Source of the DNA: Natronoflexus pectinivorans | Lineage (GTDB): Bacteria; Bacteroidota; Bacteroidia; Bacteroidales; Marinilabiliaceae | Direction: 5' to 3' | Assembly: GCF_004345615.1 (NCBI RefSeq) | Contig: NZ_SLWK01000003.1 | Coordinates: 186,001 to 250,000 of the forward strand | Length of the DNA stretch: 64,000 nucleotides | Shown here: positions 46,660-55,383 of the stretch, piece after piece | Position numbering within the stretch: the first letter of the stretch is position 1 | Layout of the letters: each line of letters starts with the position of its first letter | Position numbers and translations under genes: made by a program | The notes under the pieces: generated by a model | Seen by the model: only the letters and a program-made list of their open reading frames with translations | Database searches by the model: none | Told to the model about the DNA's origin: nothing

Positions 46660-47193
46660 TTATTTGTCTTTAACATCTAATACTTCAACTTCATATTTTA
46701 AAATGGCTCGATAAGGAATTCTGTCGTCATCGCCAATAAGCCCATGAGCAAGATGCGGCGGCATGATAAAGGTTGCTTTGCTCCCTTTCTTTAACATTAG
46801 AATACCTTCCTCTAGCCCTGACTCAACACCTCCGTGCCCAACCATAAAAACCTTATGGCCATCTTCATCAGAACTGTAACATAAAGTTCCATCTAACAAC
46901 CATATATTATAATTAAGTGTAACTATCTGTCCCGTCCTAATATCAGCACCATCAACAGGATTTTCAATGGTATACCAAAGTCCTGTTTCAGTTCTTTGCA
47001 TATCAAGATCCATTGAATCAACAAACTGAGAAATTATTCGTTGATCAGATTCTATCAACAGCCTGTTAATCTCAATGTATTGATCCCTGGTGATTTGGGA
47101 ACTCCGCTGTGATTGTTGTCGATTCTGAGAATCGGAGCAATTGCAAAAAATGAACAGCAATGAGATTAGAAATATTATATTTAAAACCCTCAT
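46660..47193 (-). CDS. GldI-like FKBP lipoprotein
   Basis: 177 residues, lipobox FIFCNCSDS. FKBP core: IVTLNYNIWLLDGTLCYSS, then GHGGVESGLEEGILMLKKGSKATFIMPPHLAHGL and ILKYEVEVLDV. The pocket tryptophan of the VI-x-G-W motif is Leu here. The lipoprotein FKBP GldI, needed for gliding and secretion in Flavobacterium, is of similar size and is encoded near a DHH phosphoesterase, as here. Function in folding of exported proteins is an inference from that parallel. Confidence 0.82.
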   Translation of the reverse strand: MRVLNIIFLISLLFIFCNCSDSQNRQQSQRSSQITRDQYIEINRLLIESDQRIISQFVDSMDLDMQRTETGLWYTIENPVDGADIRTGQIVTLNYNIWLLDGTLCYSSDEDGHKVFMVGHGGVESGLEEGILMLKKGSKATFIMPPHLAHGLIGDDDRIPYRAILKYEVEVLDVKDK

Positions 47194-47203
47194 CTGATAT
47201 TGT

Positions 47204-48211
47204 TTAACTGAAATGTTTCGTCACAACTGATATAAATCGTTCTACTACTTTTTCAAAATCACCCTTCATTTCTCCACCGGCAGCATTTCTGTGGCCACCA
47301 CCAGAAAAATATTTAGCGGCAAAATCATTAACAGGTAATTTTCCGCGCGAACGCATTGAAATCTTCACAAATCCAGGCTCCTTCTCAGTTATCAAGGCTG
47401 CCACCTCTATCCCATCAATTGACAAAGGGTAATTCACCAATCCTTCTGTATCCCCTGGCTTATAATCAAATCTTTTAAGTTCATCCTCACAAAGGGCAAT
47501 ATAAGCAATTTTGCCATCTGCTAACAACTCCAACTTACTACATAAAGCGTGCCCAAATAAACGCATTCGTGATAAAGAGTTGCTGTGAAATACTTCCTGA
47601 TGCACATAATCTTTATCAACACCGATCTCCAGCAAATCAGCAATTACATGATACAGCCCCGGTCTTGAAGAATTATGATTTAACATACCGGTATCTGTCA
47701 TGATACCGGTATATAAGCATGTAGCTGAGAACGGCGATGGTTTCAAGTTAAGATACTTCATTACCGAGTAGGACAATTCGCAAGTCGATGACACCTCTGT
47801 ATCTGAAATCATGACTTCAGTTAAATCCATATCAGGATAAGGATGATGATCGATGGTGATTTTTGGAATAACTAGTTTCGACAAAACCTCCTGCATATCG
47901 CCGGTTCTGCCTATCCCATTAAAATCGAGGTATAACGCCAAATCACAGTCATTAATCTCCTGAAGAGCGATGTTTTTATCTTTAGAAAAGACAATGATTG
48001 AGTCAGCTCCCGGCATCCATTGAAGTGTAACCTGCACATCGTTGGGTGACACAACCACTCCTTTTATTCCACTCTCTTTAAACAAGTTATACCATGCCAA
48101 AGAAGAACCTATGGCATCGCCATCCGGATCTTTATGTGGAATGATTAGTACTTTTTTGGCATCGGCCAAAAAAGATTTGAATCTTTTTATCTCTTGAATA
48201 TCTGAACTCAC
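47204..48211 (-). CDS. nrnA: DHH-family phosphoesterase (NrnA-type oligoribonuclease/pAp phosphatase)
   Basis: 335 residues. DHH motif set: PHKDPDGDAIGSS at 26-38, LYLDFNGIGRTG, ITIDHHPYPD, and a DHHA1 domain ending with FSGGGHRNAAGG. NrnA enzymes degrade short RNA and dephosphorylate 3'-phosphoadenosine 5'-phosphate in the cytoplasm. It is first gene of the operon that continues with the FKBP lipoproteins, 10 bases before the next. A TATCTTTG box (48299-48292, minus strand) is a likely -7 element. Confidence 0.92.
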   Translation of the reverse strand: MSSDIQEIKRFKSFLADAKKVLIIPHKDPDGDAIGSSLAWYNLFKESGIKGVVVSPNDVQVTLQWMPGADSIIVFSKDKNIALQEINDCDLALYLDFNGIGRTGDMQEVLSKLVIPKITIDHHPYPDMDLTEVMISDTEVSSTCELSYSVMKYLNLKPSPFSATCLYTGIMTDTGMLNHNSSRPGLYHVIADLLEIGVDKDYVHQEVFHSNSLSRMRLFGHALCSKLELLADGKIAYIALCEDELKRFDYKPGDTEGLVNYPLSIDGIEVAALITEKEPGFVKISMRSRGKLPVNDFAAKYFSGGGHRNAAGGEMKGDFEKVVERFISVVTKHFS

Positions 48212-48291
48212 AAAAATTCTGGTTTTCTATAAACTCTTTTACCCCCAAAGCACAAGTCTCAATTTCAACGGGGTTTTTAATCTTCAATCAA

Positions 48292-48299
48292 CAAAGATA
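48292..48299 (-). promoter_or_regulatory. Candidate -7 box for nrnA operon
   Basis: TATCTTTG on the minus strand, exact TAnnTTTG match, about 80 bases before the nrnA start. A -33 box at correct spacing is not clear (CTTG only 15 bases upstream). Confidence 0.35.
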
Positions 48300-48364
48300 A
48301 ATTAAATTATCAGCCAAGCGATTATTTTTTATGATTTATCAAGTAAAAAAGGTATATTGTTGGT

Positions 48365-48386
48365 ATGCTAACTTTAAAGTTAGCAT
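48365..48386. repeat. Perfect 22-bp palindrome upstream of ndk
   Basis: ATGCTAACTTT followed directly by its reverse complement AAAGTTAGCAT. It ends 28 bases before the ndk start codon. It could be an operator for a dimeric regulator or a small stem in the leader. Confidence 0.6.
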
Positions 48387-48414
48387 CAATTGTAACCCAT
48401 TAAATTCTGGATAT

Positions 48415-48843
48415 ATGAACAACGGCAGAATTACATTGACCATGATAAAGCCATATGCTGTAAAGCAACATCACGTTGGGGCAATTTTATCAAGAATCGA
48501 AAAAGAAGGTTTTCATATTCGGGCGTTAAAAATGACCCAATTACCTGCTGAAAAAGCTGAAATATTCTACGAAGAACATGCCGGAAAATCCTTTTTCCCC
48601 GATCTGATTGAGTTTATGTCATCAGGGCCAGTGGTTGTTGCCATACTTGAAAAAGATAATGCAGTGGATGATTTTCGCAAGCTAATTGGAAATACTGATC
48701 CCACACAGGCAGAAGAGGGAACCATCAGGAGAACCTATGCAAAAGATAAAACCCGCAACGCCATTCATGGTTCAGACAGTGATGAAAGCGCAAAAAGAGA
48801 GACACGCTTTTTCTTTAGCTCGATGGAAGAGTTTCCATATTAA
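48415..48843 (+). CDS. ndk: Nucleoside diphosphate kinase
   Basis: 142 residues from ATG at 48415 (MNNGRITLTMIKPYAVKQ); an earlier in-frame ATG would add 28 residues encoded across the palindrome and is rejected. Active-site H118 is in RNAIHGSDS; TMIKP and GNTDP are family motifs. It equalises NTP and dNTP pools. The C-terminal FFFSSMEEFPY is typical of Bacteroidota. Divergent from nrnA; its end overlaps the DUF721 gene by four bases. Confidence 0.97.
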   Translation: MNNGRITLTMIKPYAVKQHHVGAILSRIEKEGFHIRALKMTQLPAEKAEIFYEEHAGKSFFPDLIEFMSSGPVVVAILEKDNAVDDFRKLIGNTDPTQAEEGTIRRTYAKDKTRNAIHGSDSDESAKRETRFFFSSMEEFPY

Positions 48844-49148
48844 CGGATTACCAAATCGTAAACCACGTTGCCACCTGCTTCGCGGTTTAATGATTCAATG
48901 ATTTTTGTTTTGTGCATCAGAAGTTCGCTTCTGATGATGCTGGAGTTAAGATTTACATACAAAACTCCCTTATAAAACTTTACCTGTGTGGTTATACGAG
49001 CCACTGACGGGCCTAATACTTTTGGCCAGGCCTGTATTGCACGGCTCTCTTTTATGCCACGACTTAATGCCGGACTGTCAACAATATCAGAAAGAATCTC
49101 CTGAAGGGATTTTGTGTTGTTATATCGGTTTCTGTCGTCTCTATACAT
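48840..49148 (-). CDS. DUF721/DciA-like protein
   Basis: 102 residues. A short DUF721 domain (LSRGIKESRAIQAWPKVLGPSVARITTQVKFYKGVLYVNLNSSIIRSELLMHKTKIIESLN). DciA-type proteins load the replicative helicase in bacteria that lack DnaC; many Bacteroidota carry only this short version. It follows recF by 20 bases, fitting a replication/repair pair. Confidence 0.85.
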   Translation of the reverse strand: MYRDDRNRYNNTKSLQEILSDIVDSPALSRGIKESRAIQAWPKVLGPSVARITTQVKFYKGVLYVNLNSSIIRSELLMHKTKIIESLNREAGGNVVYDLVIR

Positions 49149-49168
49149 CGTCGAAAATCTTTACTTCT

Positions 49169-50275
49169 TCAAATATCAAAATTAATCTCTCCATTGTCAA
49201 CCTGAAAAAAGCGATGCTCTTTACCGGTTTGCTTCACAATGTCATGAAGACGCTTTCTTTGAGTATCGGTAATAAAAATCTGTTGAAAAGTATCCCTGCC
49301 GGCCAACTCAATTAAACTACTCACCCTGTCATCATCCAGTTTATCAAACAGATCGTCGAGTAAAAGAATGGGCGAAAAACCAAAAAAATCTTTCAGGAAT
49401 TCAAACTGCGCCAGCTTAAGTGCGATAAAGAAAGTTTTTTTCTGTCCCTGCGATCCGTCTTTCTTTACAGCGTATCCATTCAACAACAGTTCAAGATCGT
49501 CCCGATGAATGCCTTTGCTGGTGTATCCCAACACCAAATCCTTTGCACGTCTTTTTAATAGTTGCTCCGTAAGTTTTCCTTTCTGATGATGCGAATGATA
49601 AATGATGCTGACCTGCTCATGTCCGCCGGAGATAAAACGGTAATATTTCTGAAATACAGGCTCTAACTCCTTAATAAACGTTTCACGTTTATTAAAAATC
49701 TGTTCTCCGGTAATTGTCAGTTGTTCATCCCATACATCCAACTGCGATTCTATTAACTTAATATTGCCTCTTGCGCTTTTAAGAAGAACATTTCTCTGGT
49801 TAACAATCCTATTATACCTGATAATCAAATCCAGATAAGGCTTATCAAATTGAGACACCACACTGTCTATATATTTTCGTCGCAATTCGCTTCCTTCCGT
49901 AATTAGACGCTCATCACCGGGAGAGATCATCACTAAAGGTAACAATCCTATGTGATCGGATAAACGGGTATATTCCTTCTTGTTACGTTTAAATTGCTTT
50001 TTCTGGTTTCGCTTTAAACCTGCATAAATCTGATCTTCCTGATCTTCCCTGATGTAACTTCCCTGAATAACGAAAAAATCTTCGTCGTGATGAATCAACT
50101 GACTATCAATTGAATTAAAATAACTTTTACAGAAAGACATATAAAAAACAGCATCCAGGAGGTTTGTTTTTCCGGCACCATTTTTCCCAACAAAACAGTT
50201 TATTCCTGAGGTAAGATCAAGTTCACACTGCTTTAAATTCTTAAAATTTAAAAGATTGATATGTTTTAAGTACAT
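49169..50275 (-). CDS. recF: DNA replication and repair protein RecF
   Basis: 368 residues. SMC-like ABC ATPase: Walker A VGKNGAGKT at about 29-37, an ABC signature-like region near SDHIGLLPLVMISPGD/ GSQGQKKTFFIALKLA, and Walker B ILLLDDLFDKLDDDR. RecF with RecOR loads RecA at single-strand gaps. Cotranscribed with the DUF721 gene; divergent from the YfgM-like gene. Confidence 0.96.
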   Translation of the reverse strand: MYLKHINLLNFKNLKQCELDLTSGINCFVGKNGAGKTNLLDAVFYMSFCKSYFNSIDSQLIHHDEDFFVIQGSYIREDQEDQIYAGLKRNQKKQFKRNKKEYTRLSDHIGLLPLVMISPGDERLITEGSELRRKYIDSVVSQFDKPYLDLIIRYNRIVNQRNVLLKSARGNIKLIESQLDVWDEQLTITGEQIFNKRETFIKELEPVFQKYYRFISGGHEQVSIIYHSHHQKGKLTEQLLKRRAKDLVLGYTSKGIHRDDLELLLNGYAVKKDGSQGQKKTFFIALKLAQFEFLKDFFGFSPILLLDDLFDKLDDDRVSSLIELAGRDTFQQIFITDTQRKRLHDIVKQTGKEHRFFQVDNGEINFDI

Positions 50276-50413
50276 TTATAACGAAATTATAGTGTACAAA
50301 AGTAATCATTTGAAAAAGCAAAAAACAGAAATCCCATTTAAAATAATTAACACCTTAATCATTAACAACATATAGTTTTGGCATTTTGTAAAATGCCAAA
50401 AATATTTAGGGCT

Positions 50414-50446
50414 ATTGCTCATATTATATCTAATTTATTAAATTTG
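50414..50446 (+). promoter_or_regulatory. Promoter of the YfgM-like gene
   Basis: ATTG (50414-50417), 21-base spacer, TAAATTTG (50439-50446), an exact -7 match. Transcription would start near 50453, 18 bases before the start codon. Confidence 0.5.
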
Positions 50447-50470
50447 CGAATCTAAAAAATTAATGAAGAT

Positions 50471-51145
50471 ATGTCTAAGAAAGAAAACACTTCAGAAAAC
50501 AAACTGGAAAATGTTGAGCAGGCGCTCGGTAGAACCGAAAGGTTCATTGAAGAGAATCAAAAAACTCTGACCATTGCTGTACTGGCATTGATACTTATTG
50601 TTGGCGGTTACTGGGCCTACATTAAATTATACTCGGAACCACAGGAAGCTGAAGCTCAGCGTCAGATGTTCCATGCACAAATCATGTTCGAAAACGAAGA
50701 TTATAGTGCCGCTCTCGAAGGAGACGGAATTAATCCGGGTTTCTTGGAAATCATTGATAATTTTGGACGTACAAAAGCAGGTAATCTTTCAAGATATTAT
50801 GCCGGAATCAGCTATCTGCATATAGGAGAGTACGAAGAAGCCATCAGATACCTCAGAAGGTTTAAAACCAAAAACGACAAGATGAACGCTGTTTCTTTAG
50901 GAGCTATCGGCGATGCACATGCAGAGCTTGGCGATATTAACGAAGCCATCAGATGGTATCAGCGCGCATCTCAAATTGAGAACAGCATAACGGCGCCATT
51001 TTTCCTTCTGAAAAAAGGCTTGGCATACGAAAGCATTGGCGACAATGTAAGAGCCCTTGAAGCATTTAGAACAATTAAAGAAAAATACAGAGAAAGTACC
51101 GAAGCTAGACAGATCGACAAATACATCACTCGCGTATCTCTCTGA
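50471..51145 (+). CDS. YfgM-like membrane-anchored TPR protein
   Basis: 224 residues. A charged cytoplasmic N-terminus, one membrane helix at about 34-54 (TLTIAVLALILIVGGYWAYIKLY), then TPR repeats (AGNLSRYYAGISYLHIGEYEEAIRYLRRF, GDINEAIRWYQRAS, GDNVRALEAFRTIKEKY). The layout is that of YfgM, which works near the Sec translocon with periplasmic chaperones. Alternative: any membrane TPR scaffold. It is followed by a hairpin and then ribH. Confidence 0.8.
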   Translation: MSKKENTSENKLENVEQALGRTERFIEENQKTLTIAVLALILIVGGYWAYIKLYSEPQEAEAQRQMFHAQIMFENEDYSAALEGDGINPGFLEIIDNFGRTKAGNLSRYYAGISYLHIGEYEEAIRYLRRFKTKNDKMNAVSLGAIGDAHAELGDINEAIRWYQRASQIENSITAPFFLLKKGLAYESIGDNVRALEAFRTIKEKYRESTEARQIDKYITRVSL

Positions 51146-51195
51146 TATTTTAAACAATTATTATATTTAAGCTGTTAGAAATGATTTGATTTATT

Positions 51196-51225
51196 ATTCC
51201 GGCAACCCTGTTGGATTGCCGGAAT
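51196..51225 (+). terminator. Stem-loop between YfgM-like gene and ribH
   Basis: ATTCCGGCAA pairs with TTGCCGGAAT across ten bases. There is no U tract after it (AGTAAATTTATAAA), so termination may be partial. Confidence 0.55.
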
Positions 51226-51282
51226 AGTAAATTTATAAAAGCTAACAGCTTTTTTATTGTACATATTAAAACACTGATAACC

Positions 51283-51777
51283 ATGGCTACATCATTACAA
51301 AATTTATCAATATACGACGAACAATCGGTTCCGTCTGCCTCCAAAATGAAATTTGGGATTGTAGTATCGGAGTGGAACAGACCTATTACCGATGCACTAT
51401 ATCAGGGAGCTAAAAACACTCTTTTAAAACATGGAGCCACCGAGGAGAACATTGTGACCATTGGTGTTCCGGGCAGCTTTGAATTGACAGCAGGGGCACG
51501 TCTTTTGGCAAAAAAAACCGATGTTGACGCAATTATTTGTTTAGGATGCGTAATTCAGGGAGATACCCCGCATTTTGATTACGTATGTCAGGGAGTCACA
51601 CAAGGAATTACCCAACTGAATGTAAAGTTTAAAATCCCATTTATTTTTGGTGTATTAACAACTGACAATCAAGAGCAAGCTGAGGAGAGAGCCGGCGGAA
51701 AGCATGGAAACAAAGGTGATGAAGCAGCCATAACAGCTATTAAAATGGTTGATTTAAGTTGTAGGTTAAAAAAATAA
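51283..51777 (+). CDS. ribH: 6,7-dimethyl-8-ribityllumazine synthase
   Basis: 164 residues from ATG at 51283 ([14 protein letters not shown]); a longer frame upstream runs through the preceding stem-loop region and has no family similarity. Motifs: [36 protein letters not shown] with the catalytic histidine, and the ribityl-binding [14 protein letters not shown] near the end. Penultimate step of riboflavin synthesis. No other rib gene nearby. Confidence 0.97.
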   Translation: MATSLQNLSIYDEQSVPSASKMKFGIVVSEWNRPITDALYQGAKNTLLKHGATEENIVTIGVPGSFELTAGARLLAKKTDVDAIICLGCVIQGDTPHFDYVCQGVTQGITQLNVKFKIPFIFGVLTTDNQEQAEERAGGKHGNKGDEAAITAIKMVDLSCRLKK

Positions 51778-51804
51778 TTGTAATTTCGCATCTGCAAATT
51801 GCAA

Positions 51805-51887
51805 GGGGGGATACCGAAGTGGCCAACCGGGGCAGACTGTAAATCTGTTGTCTTACGACTTCGGAGGTTCGAATCCTCCTCCCCCCA
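51805..51887 (+). tRNA. tRNA-Tyr (GTA anticodon)
   Basis: Acceptor stem GGGGGGA with TCCCCCC, anticodon GTA at 51839-51841, a long class II variable arm (TTGTCTTACGACTT) and T-arm GGAGGTTCGAATCCTCC. The discriminator is A; CCA is not encoded (ACTC follows). A run of eight T just downstream can end transcription. Confidence 0.96.
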
Positions 51888-51961
51888 CTCTTTTTTTTGC
51901 TTTCCAAAATAAAATCAATCAATTCAACTTAGACTAACATATTCCATTGCGTATAGTTAAA

Positions 51962-51992
51962 ATTGTACGTTTTTACTTTTTTCTTAACTTTG
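51962..51992 (+). promoter_or_regulatory. Promoter of fabG
   Basis: ATTG (51962-51965), 19-base spacer, TAACTTTG (51985-51992), matching the Bacteroidota -33/-7 pattern. The predicted leader is about 100 bases. Confidence 0.55.
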
Positions 51993-52101
51993 TGTGGAAT
52001 TTTGCTGTTATCATCCTGTTTTATTTATTTTTAAGCAGAGTAAACAGGTCAACATTAATTCAATAACGCTATTCAGCCAAATTTACTTAAATTTTTAACG
52101 A

Positions 52102-52848
52102 ATGAAGCTATTAGAAGGAAAGACCGCGATCATTACAGGTGCTGCCCGCGGAATCGGGAAAGCCATTGCATTGCGTTTTGCAGCCGAAGGTTGTAATATT
52201 GCTTTTACTGACCTTGCCATAAATGAGGCGGCAGAAGCTACTGAAAAAGAAATTGCTGCTTTTGGTGTAAAAGCAAAAGGTTACGCCTCCAATGCTGCTA
52301 ATTTTGAAGAAACTCAACAAGTGGTGGCAGAAATTGCTAAAGATTTTGGTCGTATCGATATTCTGGTAAACAATGCCGGAATTACTAAAGATACTCTTTT
52401 GATGCGTATGACTGAAGACCAATGGGATGCCGTTATTTCAGTTAACCTGAAATCCTGCTTTAATTTTACAAAAGCTGTACAGGGAACCATGTTAAAACAA
52501 CGCTCAGGCTCCATTATTAATATGAGTTCGGTGGTTGGAGTAAGTGGTAATGCAGGTCAATCAAACTATTCTGCATCAAAAGCAGGTATGATTGGTTTCA
52601 CAAAATCAATTGCAAAAGAACTTGGATCACGGGGCATCAGAAGCAATGCCATTGCTCCCGGATTTATTATCACTGAAATGACAGGTGTTCTTCCAGAAGA
52701 TGTAAAAAAATCATGGGAAGCTCAAATTCCTATGAGACGCGGAGGAACTCCGGAAGATGTTGCCAACACATGCGTGTTCCTTGGCTCAGATCTTTCATCA
52801 TATGTTACAGGACAGGTAATTCCTGTTTGTGGTGGTATGAATATGTAG
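52102..52848 (+). CDS. fabG: 3-oxoacyl-ACP reductase
   Basis: 248 residues. Short-chain dehydrogenase: cofactor loop TGAARGIGKAIA at 12-23, NNAG at 90-93, catalytic S142, Y156 and K160 (SNYSASK). The sequence is close to FabG, which reduces 3-oxoacyl-ACP with NADPH in fatty-acid elongation. Stands alone here without other fab genes, with its own promoter and terminator. Confidence 0.95.
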   Translation: MKLLEGKTAIITGAARGIGKAIALRFAAEGCNIAFTDLAINEAAEATEKEIAAFGVKAKGYASNAANFEETQQVVAEIAKDFGRIDILVNNAGITKDTLLMRMTEDQWDAVISVNLKSCFNFTKAVQGTMLKQRSGSIINMSSVVGVSGNAGQSNYSASKAGMIGFTKSIAKELGSRGIRSNAIAPGFIITEMTGVLPEDVKKSWEAQIPMRRGGTPEDVANTCVFLGSDLSSYVTGQVIPVCGGMNM

Positions 52849-52871
52849 TATTTGAATCAATATCAGATATA

Positions 52872-52906
52872 AAAACGGGACGGCCAATGGCCGTCCCATT
52901 TTGTTT
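52872..52906 (+). terminator. Terminator after fabG
   Basis: GGGACGGCC pairs with GGCCGTCCC across three bases, followed by ATTTTGTTT. Confidence 0.85.
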
Positions 52907-53117
52907 ATAAGCAATTCTCTATGAATTACAGAAAACTTTTGTATTTTAGAACTGTTTATCTAATCAATAGATCGTTAGACTTTTAGATATTAGACACAAG
53001 TAAATTTCTTATTATCAGCTGATTGTACAACACTACAACAAAACCATAAACGTTTGATAATTAGGCAAATAAAAATGTTTAACGAGTAATTATCAATTAT
53101 AACAAAGAGTTTAACAT

Positions 53118-54281
53118 ATGAGAGATTTCAATTTCAAATTCAACACAAAGATTCTTTTTGGGAAAAATAATCTTGAGGAAATAATCCCGGAAATAAAATT
53201 GGTTGGCTCACGTCTTCTTTTGGCCTACGGTGGTGGATCAATTAAAAGTATTGGACTTTATGATGAAATTGTAGCTCTTTTAAACAAACATCAAATTCCT
53301 TTTGAGGAATTAAGCGGCATCAGGCCAAACCCCGGAATTGATTCTGTGCGTGAGGGAGTGAGACTTTGTCGTGAGCACAACCTGGATTTCATTCTGGCAG
53401 TTGGAGGTGGAAGTGTTTTAGACTGTTGTAAGGCCATTGCTGCCGGAGTGCATTATGAAGGCGACCCATGGGATTTCATGATTCAAAAAGCTGTTGTAAA
53501 AAAAGCGGTTCCATTAGGAACCATCCTTACTCTGGCAGCTACCGGCTCTGAAATGAATGGCAACGCGGTTATCAGCAACAGTGAAACACTTGAGAAAAGA
53601 GCGATGGGAGCCCCCATTCTCTGTCCTGTTTTTTCTCTCCTCAACCCGGAATATACATATACAGTAAATAAGTGGCATACAGCTGCCGGCATTACCGACA
53701 TTATCAGTCATGTACTCGAATTATATTTTACGCCTGAGAAAGCAACACAAGTGCAGGATGCCATGAGCGAAGCATTAATCAACACAACTGTTTCGATGTC
53801 ACCTGTAGTTTTGGAACAGCCCGAAAATTATGAAGCAAGAGCGCAAATAATGTGGACAAGCACTCTTGCATTAAATGGATTATTAAGCTTTGGAAAATTA
53901 CCGGGCGATTGGTCAACACATCTTATTGAACATGAAGTGAGTGCTATTTATGACATAACACATGGTGCAGGACTTGCAATCGTTTTTCCTGCCTGGATGA
54001 CATATGTTTTAGATGAGCAAAACGCGTGGCGTTTTGCAAAATTGGCGCGAAATGTGTGGGGTATTATTGACAAAGATGATTTGTCTGCTGCTCACAAAGG
54101 GATTGCAGCCATGAAATCATTCTTTTCGTCAATAGGCATGCCCGTTTCATTAAGTGAAGTAGATATAGATGATTCTCAACTGGAGACTATGGCTGAAAAG
54201 GCATGCAGATTTGGATCTATTGGACTTATGAAAAAACTGAATAAAACAGACATCGTTGAAATTTTAAAAATCGCGTTATAG
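53118..54281 (+). CDS. Iron-containing alcohol dehydrogenase (YqhD/BdhA-like)
   Basis: 387 residues. Group III alcohol dehydrogenase: NAD(P) loop AVGGGSVLDCCKAIA at about 94-108, and metal ligands in GITDIISHVLE and LIEHEVSAIYDITHGAGLAI. The start MRDFNFKFNTKILFGKN and the overall layout are closest to NADPH-dependent butanol/aldehyde reductases of the YqhD/BdhA group. Physiological substrate unknown; aldehyde detoxification or fermentation are both possible. First of a run of four same-strand genes (29, 17 and 6 bases apart). Confidence 0.92.
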   Translation: MRDFNFKFNTKILFGKNNLEEIIPEIKLVGSRLLLAYGGGSIKSIGLYDEIVALLNKHQIPFEELSGIRPNPGIDSVREGVRLCREHNLDFILAVGGGSVLDCCKAIAAGVHYEGDPWDFMIQKAVVKKAVPLGTILTLAATGSEMNGNAVISNSETLEKRAMGAPILCPVFSLLNPEYTYTVNKWHTAAGITDIISHVLELYFTPEKATQVQDAMSEALINTTVSMSPVVLEQPENYEARAQIMWTSTLALNGLLSFGKLPGDWSTHLIEHEVSAIYDITHGAGLAIVFPAWMTYVLDEQNAWRFAKLARNVWGIIDKDDLSAAHKGIAAMKSFFSSIGMPVSLSEVDIDDSQLETMAEKACRFGSIGLMKKLNKTDIVEILKIAL

Positions 54282-54310
54282 ATACGGATTAAACAATAAG
54301 ATATAACCGT

Positions 54311-55366
54311 ATGGGACTAAAAAAAATAAAGAAGAGCCTGGGATTTATTCTCCTTCCACTTGTTCTCAGTGCATGTTCTACCATGTCGTATATTGAAATA
54401 GACGTGTTAAGGCCTGCGGAATATTCAATGGCACCAGATATCTTATCTGTTGTAGCCGTGGATTACGCATATCCGCATCGTTCCGACTCAATGCACATAT
54501 TGTATATTAACAATGACACCATTATTGCCGATTCTATTTGGGTGGATGATTTTGGTATAAGAGCAGTTCAATCAATGACCAAATCATTGCAACAAATGGC
54601 ATTTTTTGACACAGTTTATTTCTATTCTACCTCATTAAATCTGCCCCCCAATGGAGATCCAAACCGCCCTATTCCTTTAAATGAAATTCGAAGAATTCTT
54701 TCGGAGTCCGATGCTCAGGCTTTAATAGCACTTGAGAAAATAAATTACAGTAGTGAAATCAATGTAACCTATCTAAATCAGGAAATTTATTTCGGAACGA
54801 TGGATGTTTATGGAGCGATGTTTTGGAAGATATATGATAAAAATGGATATATTCTAGATGTTTATCTACAAAAAGACACTTTATCCTGGAATAATTTCCC
54901 TGCGTATCTAAATCAACCACACAGAAATTTACCTGAGATTGGAGAAGCCCTGAAAACAATAGCTAACTTTATGGGGCAGGAATACACCACACGCGTAGCG
55001 CCATATTGGGAATCGGTATACCGACCATACTATAAAAGCGGACACCATATGTTTGATCGTGCAAATGATCTGGTTAACATTAATAACTGGAATCAGGCTG
55101 GCCGTGTTTGGTACTATGTATTCGAAAATGGGAACAACCGACAAAAAGCCAGAGCAGCATTCAATCTGGCAGTTGCGTTTGAAGTCAGCGGGAATTTTGA
55201 GGAATCTCTTGCATGGGCGCAAGTCAGTCATGAGGTTATGAGTAACCTAAGTTCACTGGAAGTTTCGTCAAAAGAGAAACAAATTCTATCAGAATACATT
55301 AAAGAACTAGAAAGAAGGATAAACGACTCAAAGAAACTTCAGGAACAACTTGGAGCAGGATTTTAA
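54311..55366 (+). CDS. DUF6340-like lipoprotein
   Basis: 351 residues, lipobox LSACSTMSY (C22). Opening YIEIDVLRPAEYSMAPDILSVVAVDY fits the DUF6340 family of Bacteroidota lipoproteins; I am fairly but not fully sure of the family number. The C-terminal ~110 residues look like TPR helices (NNWNQAGRVWYYVFENGNNRQKARAAFNLAVAFEVSGNFEESLAWAQ). Function unknown. Between an alcohol dehydrogenase and dacB with short gaps, so perhaps envelope-related. Confidence 0.78.
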   Translation: MGLKKIKKSLGFILLPLVLSACSTMSYIEIDVLRPAEYSMAPDILSVVAVDYAYPHRSDSMHILYINNDTIIADSIWVDDFGIRAVQSMTKSLQQMAFFDTVYFYSTSLNLPPNGDPNRPIPLNEIRRILSESDAQALIALEKINYSSEINVTYLNQEIYFGTMDVYGAMFWKIYDKNGYILDVYLQKDTLSWNNFPAYLNQPHRNLPEIGEALKTIANFMGQEYTTRVAPYWESVYRPYYKSGHHMFDRANDLVNINNWNQAGRVWYYVFENGNNRQKARAAFNLAVAFEVSGNFEESLAWAQVSHEVMSNLSSLEVSSKEKQILSEYIKELERRINDSKKLQEQLGAGF

Positions 55367-55383
55367 AAACCAACGTTACAGCC

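Noticed and set aside
51196-51225. FMN riboswitch upstream of ribH
   Set aside because: Only a single short hairpin is present; the multi-stem RFN fold and its conserved loops are absent.
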